From the NCBI GenBank assembly GCA_000827325.1, contig KN832872.1, positions 2,776,096 through 2,840,095 on the forward strand: DNA of 64,000 nt, given 5' to 3'. The position numbers and the translations under genes were made by a program. Shown piece by piece: positions 45,786 to 58,605 of this stretch. The DNA comes from Oidiodendron maius Zn. Taxonomy: Eukaryota; Ascomycota; Leotiomycetes; Myxotrichaceae. How positions within the stretch are numbered: position 1 is the first letter of the stretch; each line of letters starts with the position of its first letter. The notes beneath the pieces were generated by a model, which was not told where the DNA came from, did not search any database, and saw only the letters and a list, made by a program, of their open reading frames with translations.

Positions 45786-48700
45786 ATGAAGGTGGACGAT
45801 TTCGGGTTTCAAGGAGTGCAGCTCAAAGAAGATGGCAAGTCAGTGCTGGCAACCTCACCTAGGTATCGAGCATCATCAGAACACACCGTTAATACTGACG
45901 CTGTATCGAGTACTGTATATCAATTGTTGGTATTCTTTCGATTTTGGCCTACCAATCAACCAGCTAATGATTAGTGATGCCGATGATATATATTTCAAAG
46001 CCTGGCGGTCCGTGACAAATGATTGCAAATACAAACTGGAAAACGACCAGTTGTGTGAAGCGCTCAAAGTCACGTCTTCCATGGAATTCAAGGCTCAATT
46101 GGAACTGCTTTCGCATCAGCATAAAAATAAACTGCAGACTCAGGTTTTGTATATGCTCTATATGACAGTCCCACACTATGAAGAGTTTGCGGTCATGTTC
46201 GTCAAAATGATGAAGAGAGATATTGACATGTCGATGATGTGGGGCTTGCTCTATCTTGTGGTTAAGGTAGCTATGTTTCACTTATTAATCTACCGACTCG
46301 ATGAATATCTTTCTAAGAGAACCCAAAGTTGTCCATGGAATCGAGGGATTCTTTGGACCGAATCTTCCAACTATTAAAGGCAATCGGCAATAATCTAGAT
46401 TCTCTGAGCGAGTTCGGTCAGACCACGCCCCCGGAAAATTTAAAAGAAGACTCAGTCCTGGTGCATAACGAAATTATGGTGCTATGGCTAAATATTATAT
46501 TGCTCTTCCGTGCTAATCCTGGTGAGCCAAACCCTTCTTGCATGCTCTTTGAAATATACATTTTCCTCCCACCATACAAGAAATGCTAATAAGCTGCAGG
46601 TAAGATACCCGAAGAGGAATGGAAGCCGATACAAGAAAAACGCGATACCATTGTGAACGCGATCAAGGATGCCGTCGAGAAATGTTTAATATATGCTAAG
46701 ATAGACTTAACAAAGAAGCAGCAGAAGGATATGGAACTCCAGTTGCATTTTAAATCTACATCAATTAGTGATGAGTTACTATCACAAGATCCTACTAATC
46801 TATCCAACGGCATGTCCACATGCCACAAGCTCCCTGCTTCACGAAATTTAAACTTCTTCGGCAGGGAGACTGAAATGAAGGAAATTGAAATATTTCTCGG
46901 GATCAACGGAGAACCAGCTGCCACGGGGTTTCTATCAGTGGTTCTGCATGGTTTGGGAGGTATGGGCAAAACTCAAATTGCTCTCGAATTTGCCTACCGT
47001 AACGTAGACAAGTTTCCTGTCATCTTGTGGTTTAACGGCGAAACCGAGACCTCAATGCAGCTGAGCTTCAGCGCTGCGGCGGTTGACTGGCTATGTTTGC
47101 ATGATGCAGCGCTCAACAGTGATGTGGACAATCGATTTGCTCTATTGAAATGGCTTCAAGAAACGAGTAAGCTATGGAAGTGTATATGTGTTGAGAAATA
47201 CGGAGCTGATCGTATGATAACAGAAGTAAACTGGTTACTAATATACGACAATGTAGAAGACAGCAGGATACTCAACGAGTACTTGCCAATTTCACCAAAG
47301 AAGGGTTCAGTAATCATTACCTCTCGGAAGCGTAGTTTTAACTGGAATCGAGGTGCCATCGAAATCGTCGAGTTTGCCGCATTCACGGGGCTAGATTTCA
47401 TCACCCATCTCCTCAAGAACCGCCCACTAAGTGATAAGGACCGAGAAGCAGCCATAGAACTCTCAGGCAAACTATATGGTCATCCCCTAGCCATTAATCA
47501 GATGGTGGCGCTTATGGATAGCAAAATGTGGTCGTTTTCTAAGTTCTTACGTAAATACGAGACCAGACGCCCAAGTTTGTTAAAAGAAGCCAAAAAGGAA
47601 TGGTCTCATGGTGGATATGAACTTCTTCTTGGAAGTCTCTTCTCAATGTCATTTGGCGCTTTGAGTCCCACTTCACGTCATATGCTTGGTATACTGTCGC
47701 TGATTTCGCCGGACATTATTACACAAGATATTTTCAAGCTAGATGAAAGCCTCAAGGTACCTGAAACACTCAGTTATTGTCAAGATGAAGACGAGTGAGC
47801 TGCATACTCTTCTGTGTAAATGCTACACATAATAATAACTCTCTCAGGATTGAATCTATAATAAAGGACCTGGTTGAACTCTCCTTGATCAAGTGTGATC
47901 CAGATAACGACAATTTAAACATCCACCGTCTAGTGCAAGATGAGTTCAACTTCCAACTCAGTGATTCAGACCGAGAAAGTGTTTTCAACTCGGCCGCACT
48001 GTTGCTATATGAAGCTTTCCCAAAACAGGTCAATGGCGAAAGGTTTGAGGATCGCCTGCCGATCTGCGGTAAATACATTCAGCATGTTTACTGCTTGATA
48101 GGTAATTTGAATGCTGCTTTGAATGCAGATAAGCAATTAAAGCGACCACCGAGTATTACTCCTTGCGCTGAATACGTACGGCTTATGACAAATGCCGCGT
48201 GGTACTGTGCTGAGCGACAAGATCACTTCAAGCTTGAATCTGTCTTGGAAAATGCTTTCCAAGCCATAAATATTAATGGGATGAAGGATATAGACCCATT
48301 GCCATGGGCCCATCTTTGTAACTCCGCTGGCCGCTTGTGGGGTCAACGAGGCCACTTTGAAAGAGGCGAACGCAATTTCCTTGCATGCCTCGAAATTCGC
48401 AAAGAGATATTTGGAAGAGGAGACGAGAATATCGCAGGTCTTTTAAGTAACCTAGGTAACATAAACCTATCTATGGCAAGATACGATACAGCGTTAGATT
48501 ATCAAAGGCAAGCGCTGGATTGGGGAGTTGTCAATGGTCGCAACGAACTATCGCCTAGAGCGCAGGCAATCATCATGATAAACACAGCACGAGTATTGAC
48601 GGATCTGGGACACACGGAGGAGGCTCGGAATATGTTTAGGATGAGCGATGAGATAACTTCTAATAAACAATCGTCCCTGTAAGTCGGAGCCTCAAAGATA

Positions 48701-49228
48701 CGTTTCCTGACTAATAAATTCCTAGCCGCTTCTTCTATGGAGGTAGGCTTTACTTAAAAGAAGGAAATTTGAAGGAGGCTAAAGAAGCCTTCACAAAATC
48801 TAAATATTTCGAGGAACATTGTGAAAGACCAACCTCAATGCTTGTTGCTAGTTGCCATTATAGGTTAGGTATTATTGCTTTAAGAGAGAACGATCCACAG
48901 ACCGCACTGTACTACCCCCAATTATTTGACAATCCGCAAAAACATCAGAGCTAATCTAAAGTCTAGTCGACTTCTCAGGGAATCTTGTGCCATTCTCGAA
49001 CTGCGCCAAGCGCCAGAGTGCGCCAAAGCCCGTGTATTGTATGCACTCTGGAAAGCTAGAAGTCAAGCTGGATTCGAAGGAGACAGCCAAGAGGGAGATT
49101 TCAACGATATGCTAGAACAGGCACAGAAAATTCGGAAAGAGCTATCCGGGAAGGGCGACAGTGACAGTGACAGTGACAGTGACAGTGAAGAGGCTTACGA
49201 CTTACTTGTGGATTGTCAATTACGATAA
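45786..49228 (+). CDS. NB-ARC - TPR STAND NTPase (fungal NLR) with DUF7708-like N-terminus
   Basis: Multi-exon, about 1,000 residues. Exon 1 (MKVDDFGFQGVQ...) splices at CCTAG|GTATCG to SDADDIYFKAWRS. The N-terminal ~230 residues are helical with MWGLLYLVVK and LDRIFQLLKAIGNNL, which resembles the DUF7708 domain in front of fungal NLRs (from memory). The NB-ARC part starts at NLNFFGRE and has P-loop HGLGGMGKTQ and Walker B WLLIYDNVED, then GSVIITSRKR and a GHPLAINQ motif. After the winged-helix region (NIHRLVQDEF) come TPR-type repeats (RGHFERGERNFLACLEIRKEIFG, YDTALDYQRQALDWG). The last exons are short and the final joins (48680-48960) are approximate. The tail has an SDSDSD run. The likely role is cell-death or non-self signalling. 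Confidence 0.85.
49157..49186 (+). repeat. (GACAGT)5 hexanucleotide repeat in coding sequence
   Basis: Five perfect copies encode alternating Asp and Ser near the C-terminus of the NB-ARC protein. Length changes would stay in frame. Confidence 0.9.
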
Positions 49229-49555
49229 ATTTTTGTGAAGGATGTCGGATATTCGGGTCCTCACGGATAGTGATGATATCCTTAACGGGCCATGTTACGG
49301 AGCGAGGGCACACAATGCACAATATAAATAGTGTGGTTATATGAACCTACAGTAGTAAACAACCCGCTGTTCTATACATCAAGATCAATTCTAACGTGTT
49401 CGGCGCGTTGAGCTTAATTGCGCGCCACGATGCAATATGAAAGGAGAGCAGACGGAATGAGAAGGAGTCACCTGAGAGCGAGGAGGTCGAATCGGGTTAC
49501 GAGGATATGGATTAGGGTTTGAGGTCAAATCAGAATAAAAGTACAGGAAAGCTGC
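49229..49555. other. Convergent intergenic region
   Basis: Lies between the ends of the NB-ARC gene and the beta-propeller gene. No feature was seen. Confidence 0.4.
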
Positions 49556-51680
49556 TCATCCGAGGTACGAGTTAGGCACGTAGAGCGGCATGGAGTCCTC
49601 CCATATAGTGTCCGTAAGCAGCTTCTTGTCAGAGCCATCGTAATTCATGACCATGATCTGTCCATACGGCTGGAATGTATTGTCATACAGGTGGCTCTCG
49701 TCCTTGAAGCCATACATTCCTGTATTCCACATAATACGGCCGTCATGGGTCCATACGGCACTGATTGTGTCTGTTAGCATGTGACTCTTGTCTAGCAGGG
49801 GCAACAAAATGAAATTAAATGACGCACTGGGCATCGTTAGCCAGGCTATCCGTGAGGCGGGTAAGCCCGGTGCCATCGGGATTGATAGTGAAGATGTCGA
49901 AGCGGTCCTCGTACCAGCGGCTACCGTAGGACACGGTCCAATTACTATTTCGCGTAAAGACGATGCGCTCACCATCGGGAGACCAGCCAGGTGTGTTGTC
50001 CCAGCCGTCTGTGAGGACAGTAGTCAACCCGCTTGTGAAGTTGAGGACATGTAGGCCCAGCGGGGCACCTGTGTCATAGCTCCAGACGCGGTAGACAATG
50101 GCGGTACCGTCGGGTGACCAGGATGGTAAGCCCGCGTTGTTCAAACCGTCAGTTAGGTTCATGTGGAGGGTGCCGTTGGCGTAGGTCCTATAGATGACTG
50201 CCGGGGCCTCGACCCGCGTAGTAAACCATGCCCCGAACCCAACGACAAGCTCGGTCCCATCGGGGTTCCACGATGGCTGAAAGGCACCAGCCTGGCCCTC
50301 CTCAAGCCACAGGACCTCAGTTGCGTTACTGGTCGAGTAGATGTCATACGAGTCAAGGGCATCGACCAAGTCGGTATACAGAGGCGACGAAGTGACAAGA
50401 GAGCCGTTGGCTGCGCCCAACACTTTCTGCGTTGAGGCCAAGCGGTTCGTCACGTTGTTAATCACGGGGAACACATCCATGTAACGATAGTCCCAGTCAG
50501 GGTCGTAGCTAAAGAGTTCTGTCTCACCTGGGAGCTGATCCCAGTTGGCGATCTCGTACACGACCTTGGAGCCGTCGGGTGACCAGGAGGGACTGCGCAG
50601 GTTTGTGAGATTGAAGGCAGCGAGTGCTGTATCTGCGGCTGTGTAGTTAATGCCCTCGACGGGGATGGCCCCTTTGAGGACGTAGCCAATGTTACTGCTG
50701 TTGCCAATATAGTGCGGGCTGACCTTGAGGTAGTTGCCCGATGTGTGGGCCACAATGTCTGTGCCTGTTGCGATATCGACGCTGTAGATCTGCGACGTCA
50801 CGGCAGCTTGCTCAGGGCCAACTCCGTGTGCAAAGTATGTGTTCTCGGTCGTTATATTGCTGTAAATGAGGCGCTGGCCGTCGGATGACCACTGCGGTGA
50901 GCCCAGTGAGTAGCCGCTCTGCTTTATGATGAGGCGGAAGTCGGACCCATCTGGACGGATGATGTAGATCCCCAGGCTCTGTGTATGTTCCCAGCCCACA
51001 CCATCACTATGGCCCGTCCAGTCTGTGTTCCGGTCAGAGCTGAAGGCAATCCACGCGCCGTCGGGGGACCACGCGGGACGAAAATGGCCTGACGGCCAGA
51101 TGTCGCTAGGGCGTGTCAGAGCCGTATCGGTGAGATTCCGGGTCTGGCCTGTTTCCAGATCCATGAGCCAGATATTGGCCGTGTAGTTGCCGCGAGTCGA
51201 CATGTAGGCTAGTATGGTCCCGTCCGGTGACAGCGCCCCGGTATCCTCGACGTAGTCCGTCTGCACAATCGCCTGGACTCGCGAGCCGTCGGTCTTGACG
51301 CGATAGAGGTCGGACTGGCCAAAGGCGCGACGCTCGCTGGTGAAGATGATCCAATCGCCGTCGGTCGACCACGACGCATGGTAGTCGAAGGCGTGGGTTT
51401 GGTTTCCCATCAGGGCCAATGCATTGCTCCCATCAGCGTTGGCGATGTAAAGCTGGGACCCTGAAGGGGCAATGCGGTTCACTAGCAACTAGAATCAGTC
51501 AATGTACTGCGGAGAGAGATTTTATACGGATCTCCTACTGTACATGATGCCCTTCTTTCCCTCGATGGTACGGGCGACGGTCGAGTCCCGCTGCGCCCCG
51601 CGCTTGACATTGGCATAGGGGCAGTTTGCTGTGGCCAGACCAGCCACCAAGGCGACGATCAGAGCGTCGAAGAAATGCAT
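49556..51680 (-). CDS. Secreted PD40/TolB-like beta-propeller protein, candidate polysaccharide lyase
   Basis: Three exons (51680-51539, 51481-49828, 49760-49556) give 666 residues. The N-terminus MHFFDALIVALVAGLATANC is a signal peptide, and there are many N-x-S/T sites, so the protein is secreted and glycosylated. The body is built of PD40/WD40-like blades with repeating SPDG-type turns (WSTDGDWIIFTSER, LSPDGTILAYMSTRG, WSPDGAWIAFSSDR, WSPDGSKVVYE, WNPDGTELVVGFG, WSPDGERIVFTR), about seven or more. Intron 1 uses the acceptor GCTAG|TG, giving IMYMNRIAPSG. TolB-like propellers have diverse roles. Oligouronide lyases of PL22 and, as I recall, rhamnosyl-glucuronate lyases of PL27 also have propeller folds. 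Given GH105 and GH115 neighbours, a lyase role is a hypothesis, not a reading of active-site residues. Coding G+C is higher than in flanking genes. Confidence 0.8.
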
Positions 51681-52153
51681 GTCCGCAGCAGTTCTTTGGG
51701 GAGGAGGGCCCAAGGCCGCAATGCGAGGATGGCCTAGGTACCATTATATATTTTTGCTCCAAGTGTCTACGTAAGTGCTGCGTCGTAATGTAGCTAGGAA
51801 TATATATTAGATAGATGATGATAGGACCACAGAACCACTCAAAAATGACCGGCTTTTCTAGCGAACTGCCGATCCCGCAGCTTTGGAGCCCGATCGGTGG
51901 CTAAGACCGAAGCTATTTGTACAATACAAGCAAAATTATAGCATGGGTTATCTACTATATCCTACTATATCCTACTGCTGTAAATATAGGGTTAACAGAA
52001 ATATTTCTATTATTTATATATCTGAGCCATTCTTCCTACGATAACTATGTGTATAGTGGACATTTTAACAATTAGCTTAAAAGACCTTTAGTATTCCACT
52101 GTAAGTCGCAGTCAACTCAAGTGTGCCTTTATAATGAGATCTATCTCTTCTCT
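51681..52153. promoter_or_regulatory. Promoter region of the beta-propeller gene
   Basis: Non-coding and AT-rich on the side of the GH38 gene. It includes a short direct repeat (CTACTATATC twice near 51953-51975). The upstream activating elements of the propeller gene are expected here. Confidence 0.4.
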
Positions 52154-55100
52154 CTAGGCTAGAACAAGCCGGTATGTGCACACTTGGAAGGGACCCAAAT
52201 CCACTTCAAACTTGCCGTCATTGAAAAGAACTTCATCTCCATCATCTTCGAGAAGGTTAGTCTTGAAAACCTTGCTGACCGGCCAAGTCGTCTCGATGCT
52301 ACCTCTCCCTCGTCCTCCTAGGGCATCATACACGCGGATAATAACACTCCTGCCCTGTCTCTTCCGCAGGTCACTCACACTCACATCCTCATCGTCCTCG
52401 GCGCGCTTGACAGTATCAAGGACCAGGTTGTCGTCGCCCTTTAGGACAATAGGTGGTTTAGCCAGACACGACCCCTTAGATGCAGTCATTAGCTTGAGTG
52501 GGCTGTTGAAGTTGAAAGCAGCCCGAACAGTCTGGACACCTAATCCACCTTGGTGCGGCATGATGGCCCAGCGAATGCTATGGCGTCCCATGTCCGCCGT
52601 GTCGTCTGGTGCTTTGGGCGAGCGGAGCAGGGACAACCGCATCACATCTCCGACCGTGGAGAAGCCGTACTTGCTGTCGTTAAGAATGGAGACGCCGTAT
52701 TTGTACTCAGAAAGGTCCGCAAATTTATGACAGCAGACCTCGAATTTGGCCATATCCCATCTGAAAGGTTGTCAGCAGCCATCTTTAGGGCCAGGGGGAG
52801 TGAGAATTGCTTACGACGTATTGTAATGAGTTGGTCTCTTTATGATACCGAATTGGGTTTCATAAGATGCCTCGGTATTCTGCACGTTGACGGGGAATTC
52901 TACTTTGAGGAACTTCATGGTCTCATGCCAGTCGACCTCAGCCGTGCACTCGACGTAGGACTGCTGGCCATGTTCATCAAAGGCGGCCGACAGCGCAATA
53001 GTTGTACGGATGGAGCTCACGTCGCTTATCTTGGTCTCAGTAACCACACTAACACGGTGTAAATTGTCTTCTAGAATAGAGGTGGTTGATGCGCTTAACT
53101 CCTGGCGCGTTTCGAGGTGATATACCTCGACATCCCAGGCCTGCCAGTAGATAGGCTTATCGTCGAAGATGACGAAGTTGTTGGCCTTACCGGAGAGAAC
53201 CTCCCTCTCCGTCAATCGGTCATATAGAGAGGTGATACAGCCATTTTCGACTGTCGCTGAGAGCTGGCTATTCTGTAACCAGAAGACGCCGGGGGACATC
53301 TCCCGAATGGTCACTGGCTTCTCCTTCTGTGATGTGCTGCTGATCTTTTCAACAGAAAGCAGGCTACTGTTGCCATAAGCCATAACAGCTTCGTTATTGG
53401 ATATCTGGATGATTTCCTGCCGGGGCCATGGTAGAGTATTTAGAGCCACAACATCTTGGCGGTTACTAACTGAATCGGCTTCAATATCATTAATACGGAG
53501 GACCGCGTAGATTTGCTGTAGAAGGTTGTATCCGGTTTTGTAGACTTTGGCATATATCTGTTTAGGCAATTAGTCCTATTTGGTGTCCCATCATGGACAA
53601 GGACACATACTTTATCCGAGTCGTCGTAACACATCTTGATCGCGCTTCCCGGAAGGCAGTCATGAAATTGACACAACAGCACGCCCTCCCACATCTCGTC
53701 AATTGCTGCCTTGGGGTAATGATATGTGCTATCCTCTATCGAAGCAATCGTTGCGAGGAGTTCAATGTCCTTTAGCAGGAACTCTGACTTACGATTATTT
53801 ATCTTAGTGTTAGCTTGGGTGGTATATACGCCCCGGTGCAGCTCGAAGTAGAGCTCGCCGTACCATGTAACAAGCGAGCTGGCTTTCTTCTCCAAGTTGT
53901 CAAAGAAATCGTCTACAGTGCCTCCAGAATGAACACGTGGAATCCGTCCAACTGTATCCGACATGCCTCGAAGTCGTCGAAGCCTCTCCAAGTGCTGCCA
54001 AGTTGGTCCGCCTCCACCGTCGCCTTTTCCGAACTATTCAAATATTAAAATCAGTAAAATTCGGGCACTATATACTGAAGATTAATAGGAGGCCTTTGGC
54101 TATTGAGTGCGTACCACAAGGAGAGAGGAATTGTCTTGGTCAAGGGACCTATGATTTGACACGCTTCGTTCGATATCGCCGAAGCTAGCTTCCGCGCAAT
54201 ACGTCTTTGCCGGGGGCATATGGCATATCACTTGACTTCCGTCAAGCGCCACCCTATTTTATTTACAATTAGCAACAGCACTAAAGTGTAGTTAAGAAGT
54301 TAACTGGAGTGTTAGGCTGAGAATATGCGAATATATTTCTGATGATCCAGCCGAGGCTGTCCAGGTACAGTACAAGGACTGAGAAGCAATTCTGAGTTGA
54401 AAATTACATACCAGTTGAACGTCGTATGTGGGAAGTCATTGACACTGTTAAAACAAGGCTTTTGGGTGAGGAAACGGTTCATCCCGGCCTGCCTACAGAG
54501 CTGTGGAATCTGACTTGAGAACCCGAATGTGTCGGGAAGCCAGCATGTCGTAGAGCGGGTTCCGAAGTTGCTTTCGAAGAACCGTTGGCCGTACAGAAAC
54601 TGTCGAACCAGGGACTCGCCACTTGGGAGATTGGTGTCATGCTCGATCCAGCAACCTCCGATTGGATGGAACTGTCCTGCCTTGACTTTTGACTTTACTC
54701 GCTCCCAAGCCCAAGGATAATCTTCCTTTAGCCATTTGAACTATCGAATAATATCAGCGTCTATTCTGCGCCCTTTAGCGGGCCATGTAATTGGATACAA
54801 AGTTGGCCGTTCCAAAACACGATGTGAGTCACGAACCTGCTGAGCCTGTGAACATGCAAAATTGAGCTCCGGGTACCGGTCCATCAGATCGCACTGGTTG
54901 GACCACGATCGGACGACTTTCCGCCTTGTCTCCGCCCAGGGCCACAGCCAGCAAGTGTCAATGTGACAGTGACCGATTGCAAAGACAGTCGGCTTCTTGT
55001 CATTGAAGCTCTTGTGAACCTTCTCTGAGTTAATATCCGCACCGAGGTATTCCTCTGCAATCTTTCGGCATCGCAAGATGGAGCTCTTGTCTGCAGCATT

Positions 55101-55931
55101 GAACGTGTCGATTATTCTGGAGGCTATATTTAGCGCCTCATGCTGCTCCCAGGAATCCTCCGGAAGCTCCATGGCTGCATCGTGTATGATCTGAAAATCC
55201 AACTGAAGCATCCTGGCTTGCATATTAGGGGCAACAAGCTCGGCCTTTGAAAGCGCGAAGTGCTTGTTCGGGTCAGGAGGTTGGATAGAGTCGCCTCCTG
55301 CGTTGTTCTTGAATATGGGCCGGCCTGGGCCATTCCCGAACATACCATTGCATGCCATTTCGAGATACAGGAGGTGACTCTTTCCATCCTTGAAAGAACG
55401 TGGCAAAATCCACTCGATACGCTCTCCCCTCCCAGTCAAACCCTGAAGGGGCATACCATCCTCGGTCCAGACTGTTGCTTCATTGCTACAGTCCCAGTGC
55501 AACTCAACGTGCGTATCATTTTGGCACAGCTCTTCGGGCACCGTGAGATGGGCTTTGAACCAATGGGTCGTCCAAGAAGGCCCAAAGGACTGCTCAGTAT
55601 GAGCCTCCACATAGGTGTTTGACTTGTCTGTGGCCTCTTCGAAAGTCGGCCGGGTCATGTCAGGAGCATGCCAAACAGATAACTTGATGTTTTCAGGGCC
55701 AGGGTATACGCCATCATGCAGTGCGCTGTCAAGACTGGTCAGCAGGCTTTGCTGCGTTACATCATTTGATAGCGGGCTTTCTCACGCAAGAAGGTTGACC
55801 TTCTCCCATTGTCCTTCAGAAAAGAAGTTCGTCATGCGTTTCTTGTAAAGGCTAGTGATACGCTTGCCTACAGGTCCCAAGGCCCGCAAGGGATATCCGG
55901 TCCTTCGAGTTGGACCTTCCTCACCACTCAT
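52154..55931 (-). CDS. Alpha-mannosidase, GH38 (Ams1 type)
   Basis: About seven exons give roughly 1,080 residues. The start MSGEEGPTRR (55931) leads into KRITSLYKKRMTNFFSEGQW, as in vacuolar/cytosolic Ams1-type enzymes. The catalytic domain shows GHCHIDTCWLWPWAETRRK (near 54960; His and Asp bind the catalytic zinc) and CWLPDTFGFSSQIPQL (near 54530; Asp is the nucleophile). ELYFELHRGVYTTQ and LLCQFHDCLPGSAI are further family marks. The C-terminal beta domains run to 52154. The first intron (GTGAGA...GACCAG) joins NLLA to LDSALHDGVYPGPENIKLS. There is no signal peptide, so it is intracellular. It removes terminal alpha-mannose. Ams1 normally trims free N-glycan oligomannose; here the neighbouring GH115/GH105 genes suggest a polymer-derived substrate as an alternative. 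Confidence 0.93.
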
Positions 55932-56840
55932 GGCGACACCTTCATGAGAGCACATTGAGAAAAGTCTTATGGGGTGCAATGAACTTAATTCGCACCTATT
56001 CCTCTTCACTTTTGTAGAGTTTCGCTCCAACTTTACGGCGAGCTCGCCAGCTAGGCTGATCACTGGACCAAAGCTAGCGCCGATTTAGATGGCCTACGGA
56101 GGATGGGGTGCGAAGTGTTGCTTTCGGAATACCCCGATCCTTCAAAGCCCGACCCTAAAAGCCGCTATTTTAACTGTGATGTGGGCCAATATGGTGCGGA
56201 ATAGATTCGGCCAAAATCGCCTGCGGGACATTCTACTGGAACACCCCTGAGCCCGGTGCGGCGCCAACGTAGCGGTGACCCAGACTTTAACCTATCGGAG
56301 CAAGATGTTCCCTACCTCACGTGGTACTGTCAACCAGGGGAGCTTTACGAGGTAGTGGTCATCATGGCCATCGCTGCTTGCAGATGCGATGAGACGATGT
56401 GGGGCAGGTATTAGATGCAGACATTCACCTCCCCATGCGAATCCAGCCAGAGATAATTGCATTCGAACGGCACTAAAATTCCGCAGAGGACTGTTCAACC
56501 CATACAAATAATGAAATAGCCCTCAACTCCCTACAAGATAGCTATAATGGCGAGGTGGTTAGCATCAATCAGCTCCATGGACTTTTCTTCCATTTCAAAC
56601 GCCGAGGTTTGTAGATTCAAGCAATCGCAACAAGTAGTCATGGGCAAAGCACTATAGAGTTCGAGACAAGAAAAGTACATGTCACAGACAACAATGATAG
56701 ATAGTGGATGGCATTAAATACATAATGTCATGATAGTGATGTATAGGCCATAGCTCGTCACCTTAAAACACACCAGTCACGACTAAAAACTGAAGGCATC
56801 ACCCCGTTGTATGCAATCATTTGAAGCAGAAAATCAAGTT
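55932..56840. other. Upstream region of GH38 and 3' flank of the carrier gene
   Basis: Non-coding. A CGG-N6-CCG pair lies at 56125-56136, a possible zinc-cluster regulator site. No gene was seen. Confidence 0.4.
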
Positions 56841-58605
56841 TTAATATATGTATCTGAAATTCACATTTGCCTATTTCATATTAGATCAATTCTCTGCACA
56901 GTATCATAGTAAAGGGAACTCACTCTGTCAGTCACATCCTCAAAGGAGTGGGTAAACAACACATCCGCAAGCACCTCGCCACGGGCAACCTTGTCATCTC
57001 GTCTCTTGTTCTGCCAGACATAGTAGGTCCGCATCGCGAATAGCGTTACCTCCAGCAACGCGAAACAGCCCAGAATGATGGCCAATGCAAGAAAGTAGCG
57101 CGGGGCATCCTTGGATCGGAATACTTGAGGTCCTATGGCGTTGCCTGTTGCCCAGAACACGAAGTTGGTTGCGATTACGACGCTCTTCTTCGTTTGGCCA
57201 GCTACATTCCGAGTGACAAGTGACAACGCAAGACCAGAACAAGCCCAGAAGGAAATCATGATGTAGTAAGCAAACAGCAAGCCTACACGCTTGTGCACCT
57301 CGAATGGAACGGTAAGCAGCACAACGGTACCTGCGATGGTAGGCAGCACAGCTGCCATCATAGCCAAGATGGTCTGATGAAAGCGTTTATCCACCCAGAC
57401 AGCAGACAGCATACTGATGATCTGGATAGCGCCAGACACCATTTGTAAAAGCTGAGTCTGCCAGGTTGTGAAACCAAAGGACTTGATGATGATGTTGGCA
57501 TATGCGCCAAGTCCACCTGACGGGAGAGTCGTGAAGAGTTGGATGAGGGCGAAGCCGTAGACTATGGAGAATGTTAACAGGGAACACAATTACGGAGGGA
57601 TACGGTGCTACTTGCCCTGCGGATCACATATGGCGTCCCATACCTGCTCCTTGCGAAACCTGCGGTTCTGGAGTCCGGTACGGTTCTGGCGCACGCGCTC
57701 GACCATAAGCTTCTTGTCTTCCTCGCTGAAGCAGTGTGCTTTCATAGGGGAGTCAGGCATCCACCATATGACGAAGGCACCCCAGAAGACGGTGATGATG
57801 CCGTATGTCATGAAAAGTGCCTGCCACGATACGATAGGACCAGTCGCGGGTACGAATGAGAACCCAAATGCTAGAAGACTGCCGATCATCTGTTGAAAGC
57901 CGTTCATCATGTACCTGATATCTCATGAATATGATTCCCAACACTTTTTGGGGAGGTGCCTGTAACATTGAACATACCAGAAGATTACGGTGCCTGCTTG
58001 CTCTTCGCGCTTGTACCATATGCTGGAGAGGAGGACGAAGGAGGGCTGAGAGGTGGCTTCAAAGGCACCGAGCAATGCCCGAAGCGTGACCAAGCCCGTG
58101 AAGTTTTTCATTGCGGCGTGAAGAGAGAGCACGATGCCCCACAGGATGATATTTAAGCCGAGCCACTTAGCGATGGGGACCCTCTGGATGATGTAGTTTT
58201 CCGGATACTCGACAACCAGGATAACGATGTAGATAATAGTGGTCAGCCATGAGTACTGTTACATGCTTAGCACTCTGCACATCTCGCCCGCATTTCGTAT
58301 CACGGCCTTACCTGGTTACCAGTTAGATGGGTATCATTTATGATTCCCATGATGGAGGCAAAGGACATCGTTCCCTTGTCCAGCGTCTGGATGAAGTAGG
58401 TGAAGACCATGACGGCGAGGACGCGCTTGTCGATAAGCCGTTTCAGGCGCTTGTCGGTCTCTTCATCGATTTCGACGATGGTCTCGCTCGCATACTGGGC
58501 GACCTCCTTGTCAACAAGGTCGTAGTTCATGTGCGCATTCTTGAGTCCCTCATCCTCGACAATTTCGGGGGCATCAGTTATCTCGATCCTCTTATCGTTC
58601 GCCAT
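56841..58605 (-). CDS. Dal5-type anion:cation symporter (MFS, ACS family)
   Basis: Five exons give about 510 residues and 12 membrane helices. The start MANDKRIEITD precedes a ~65-residue cytosolic segment and then KRLIDKRVLAVMVFTYFIQTLDKGTMSFASIMGI, the ACS-family first helix. Helix 4 region ALLGAFEATSQPSF and WWMPDSPMKAHCFSEEDKK are also typical. The last intron (56923-56871, GTGAGT donor, AATAG acceptor) is inferred because it replaces an atypical tail with DRANVNFRYIY, the FRYxY ending common in this family. Members import allantoate, vitamins, organic acids and, in some fungi, L-rhamnose. Divergent start with GH115 suggests uptake of a sugar, uronide or oligouronide. Confidence 0.9.

Noticed and set aside
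52176-52730. 184-codon frame antisense to the alpha-mannosidase
   Set aside because: Codon-bias shadow of the GH38 C-terminal exon.
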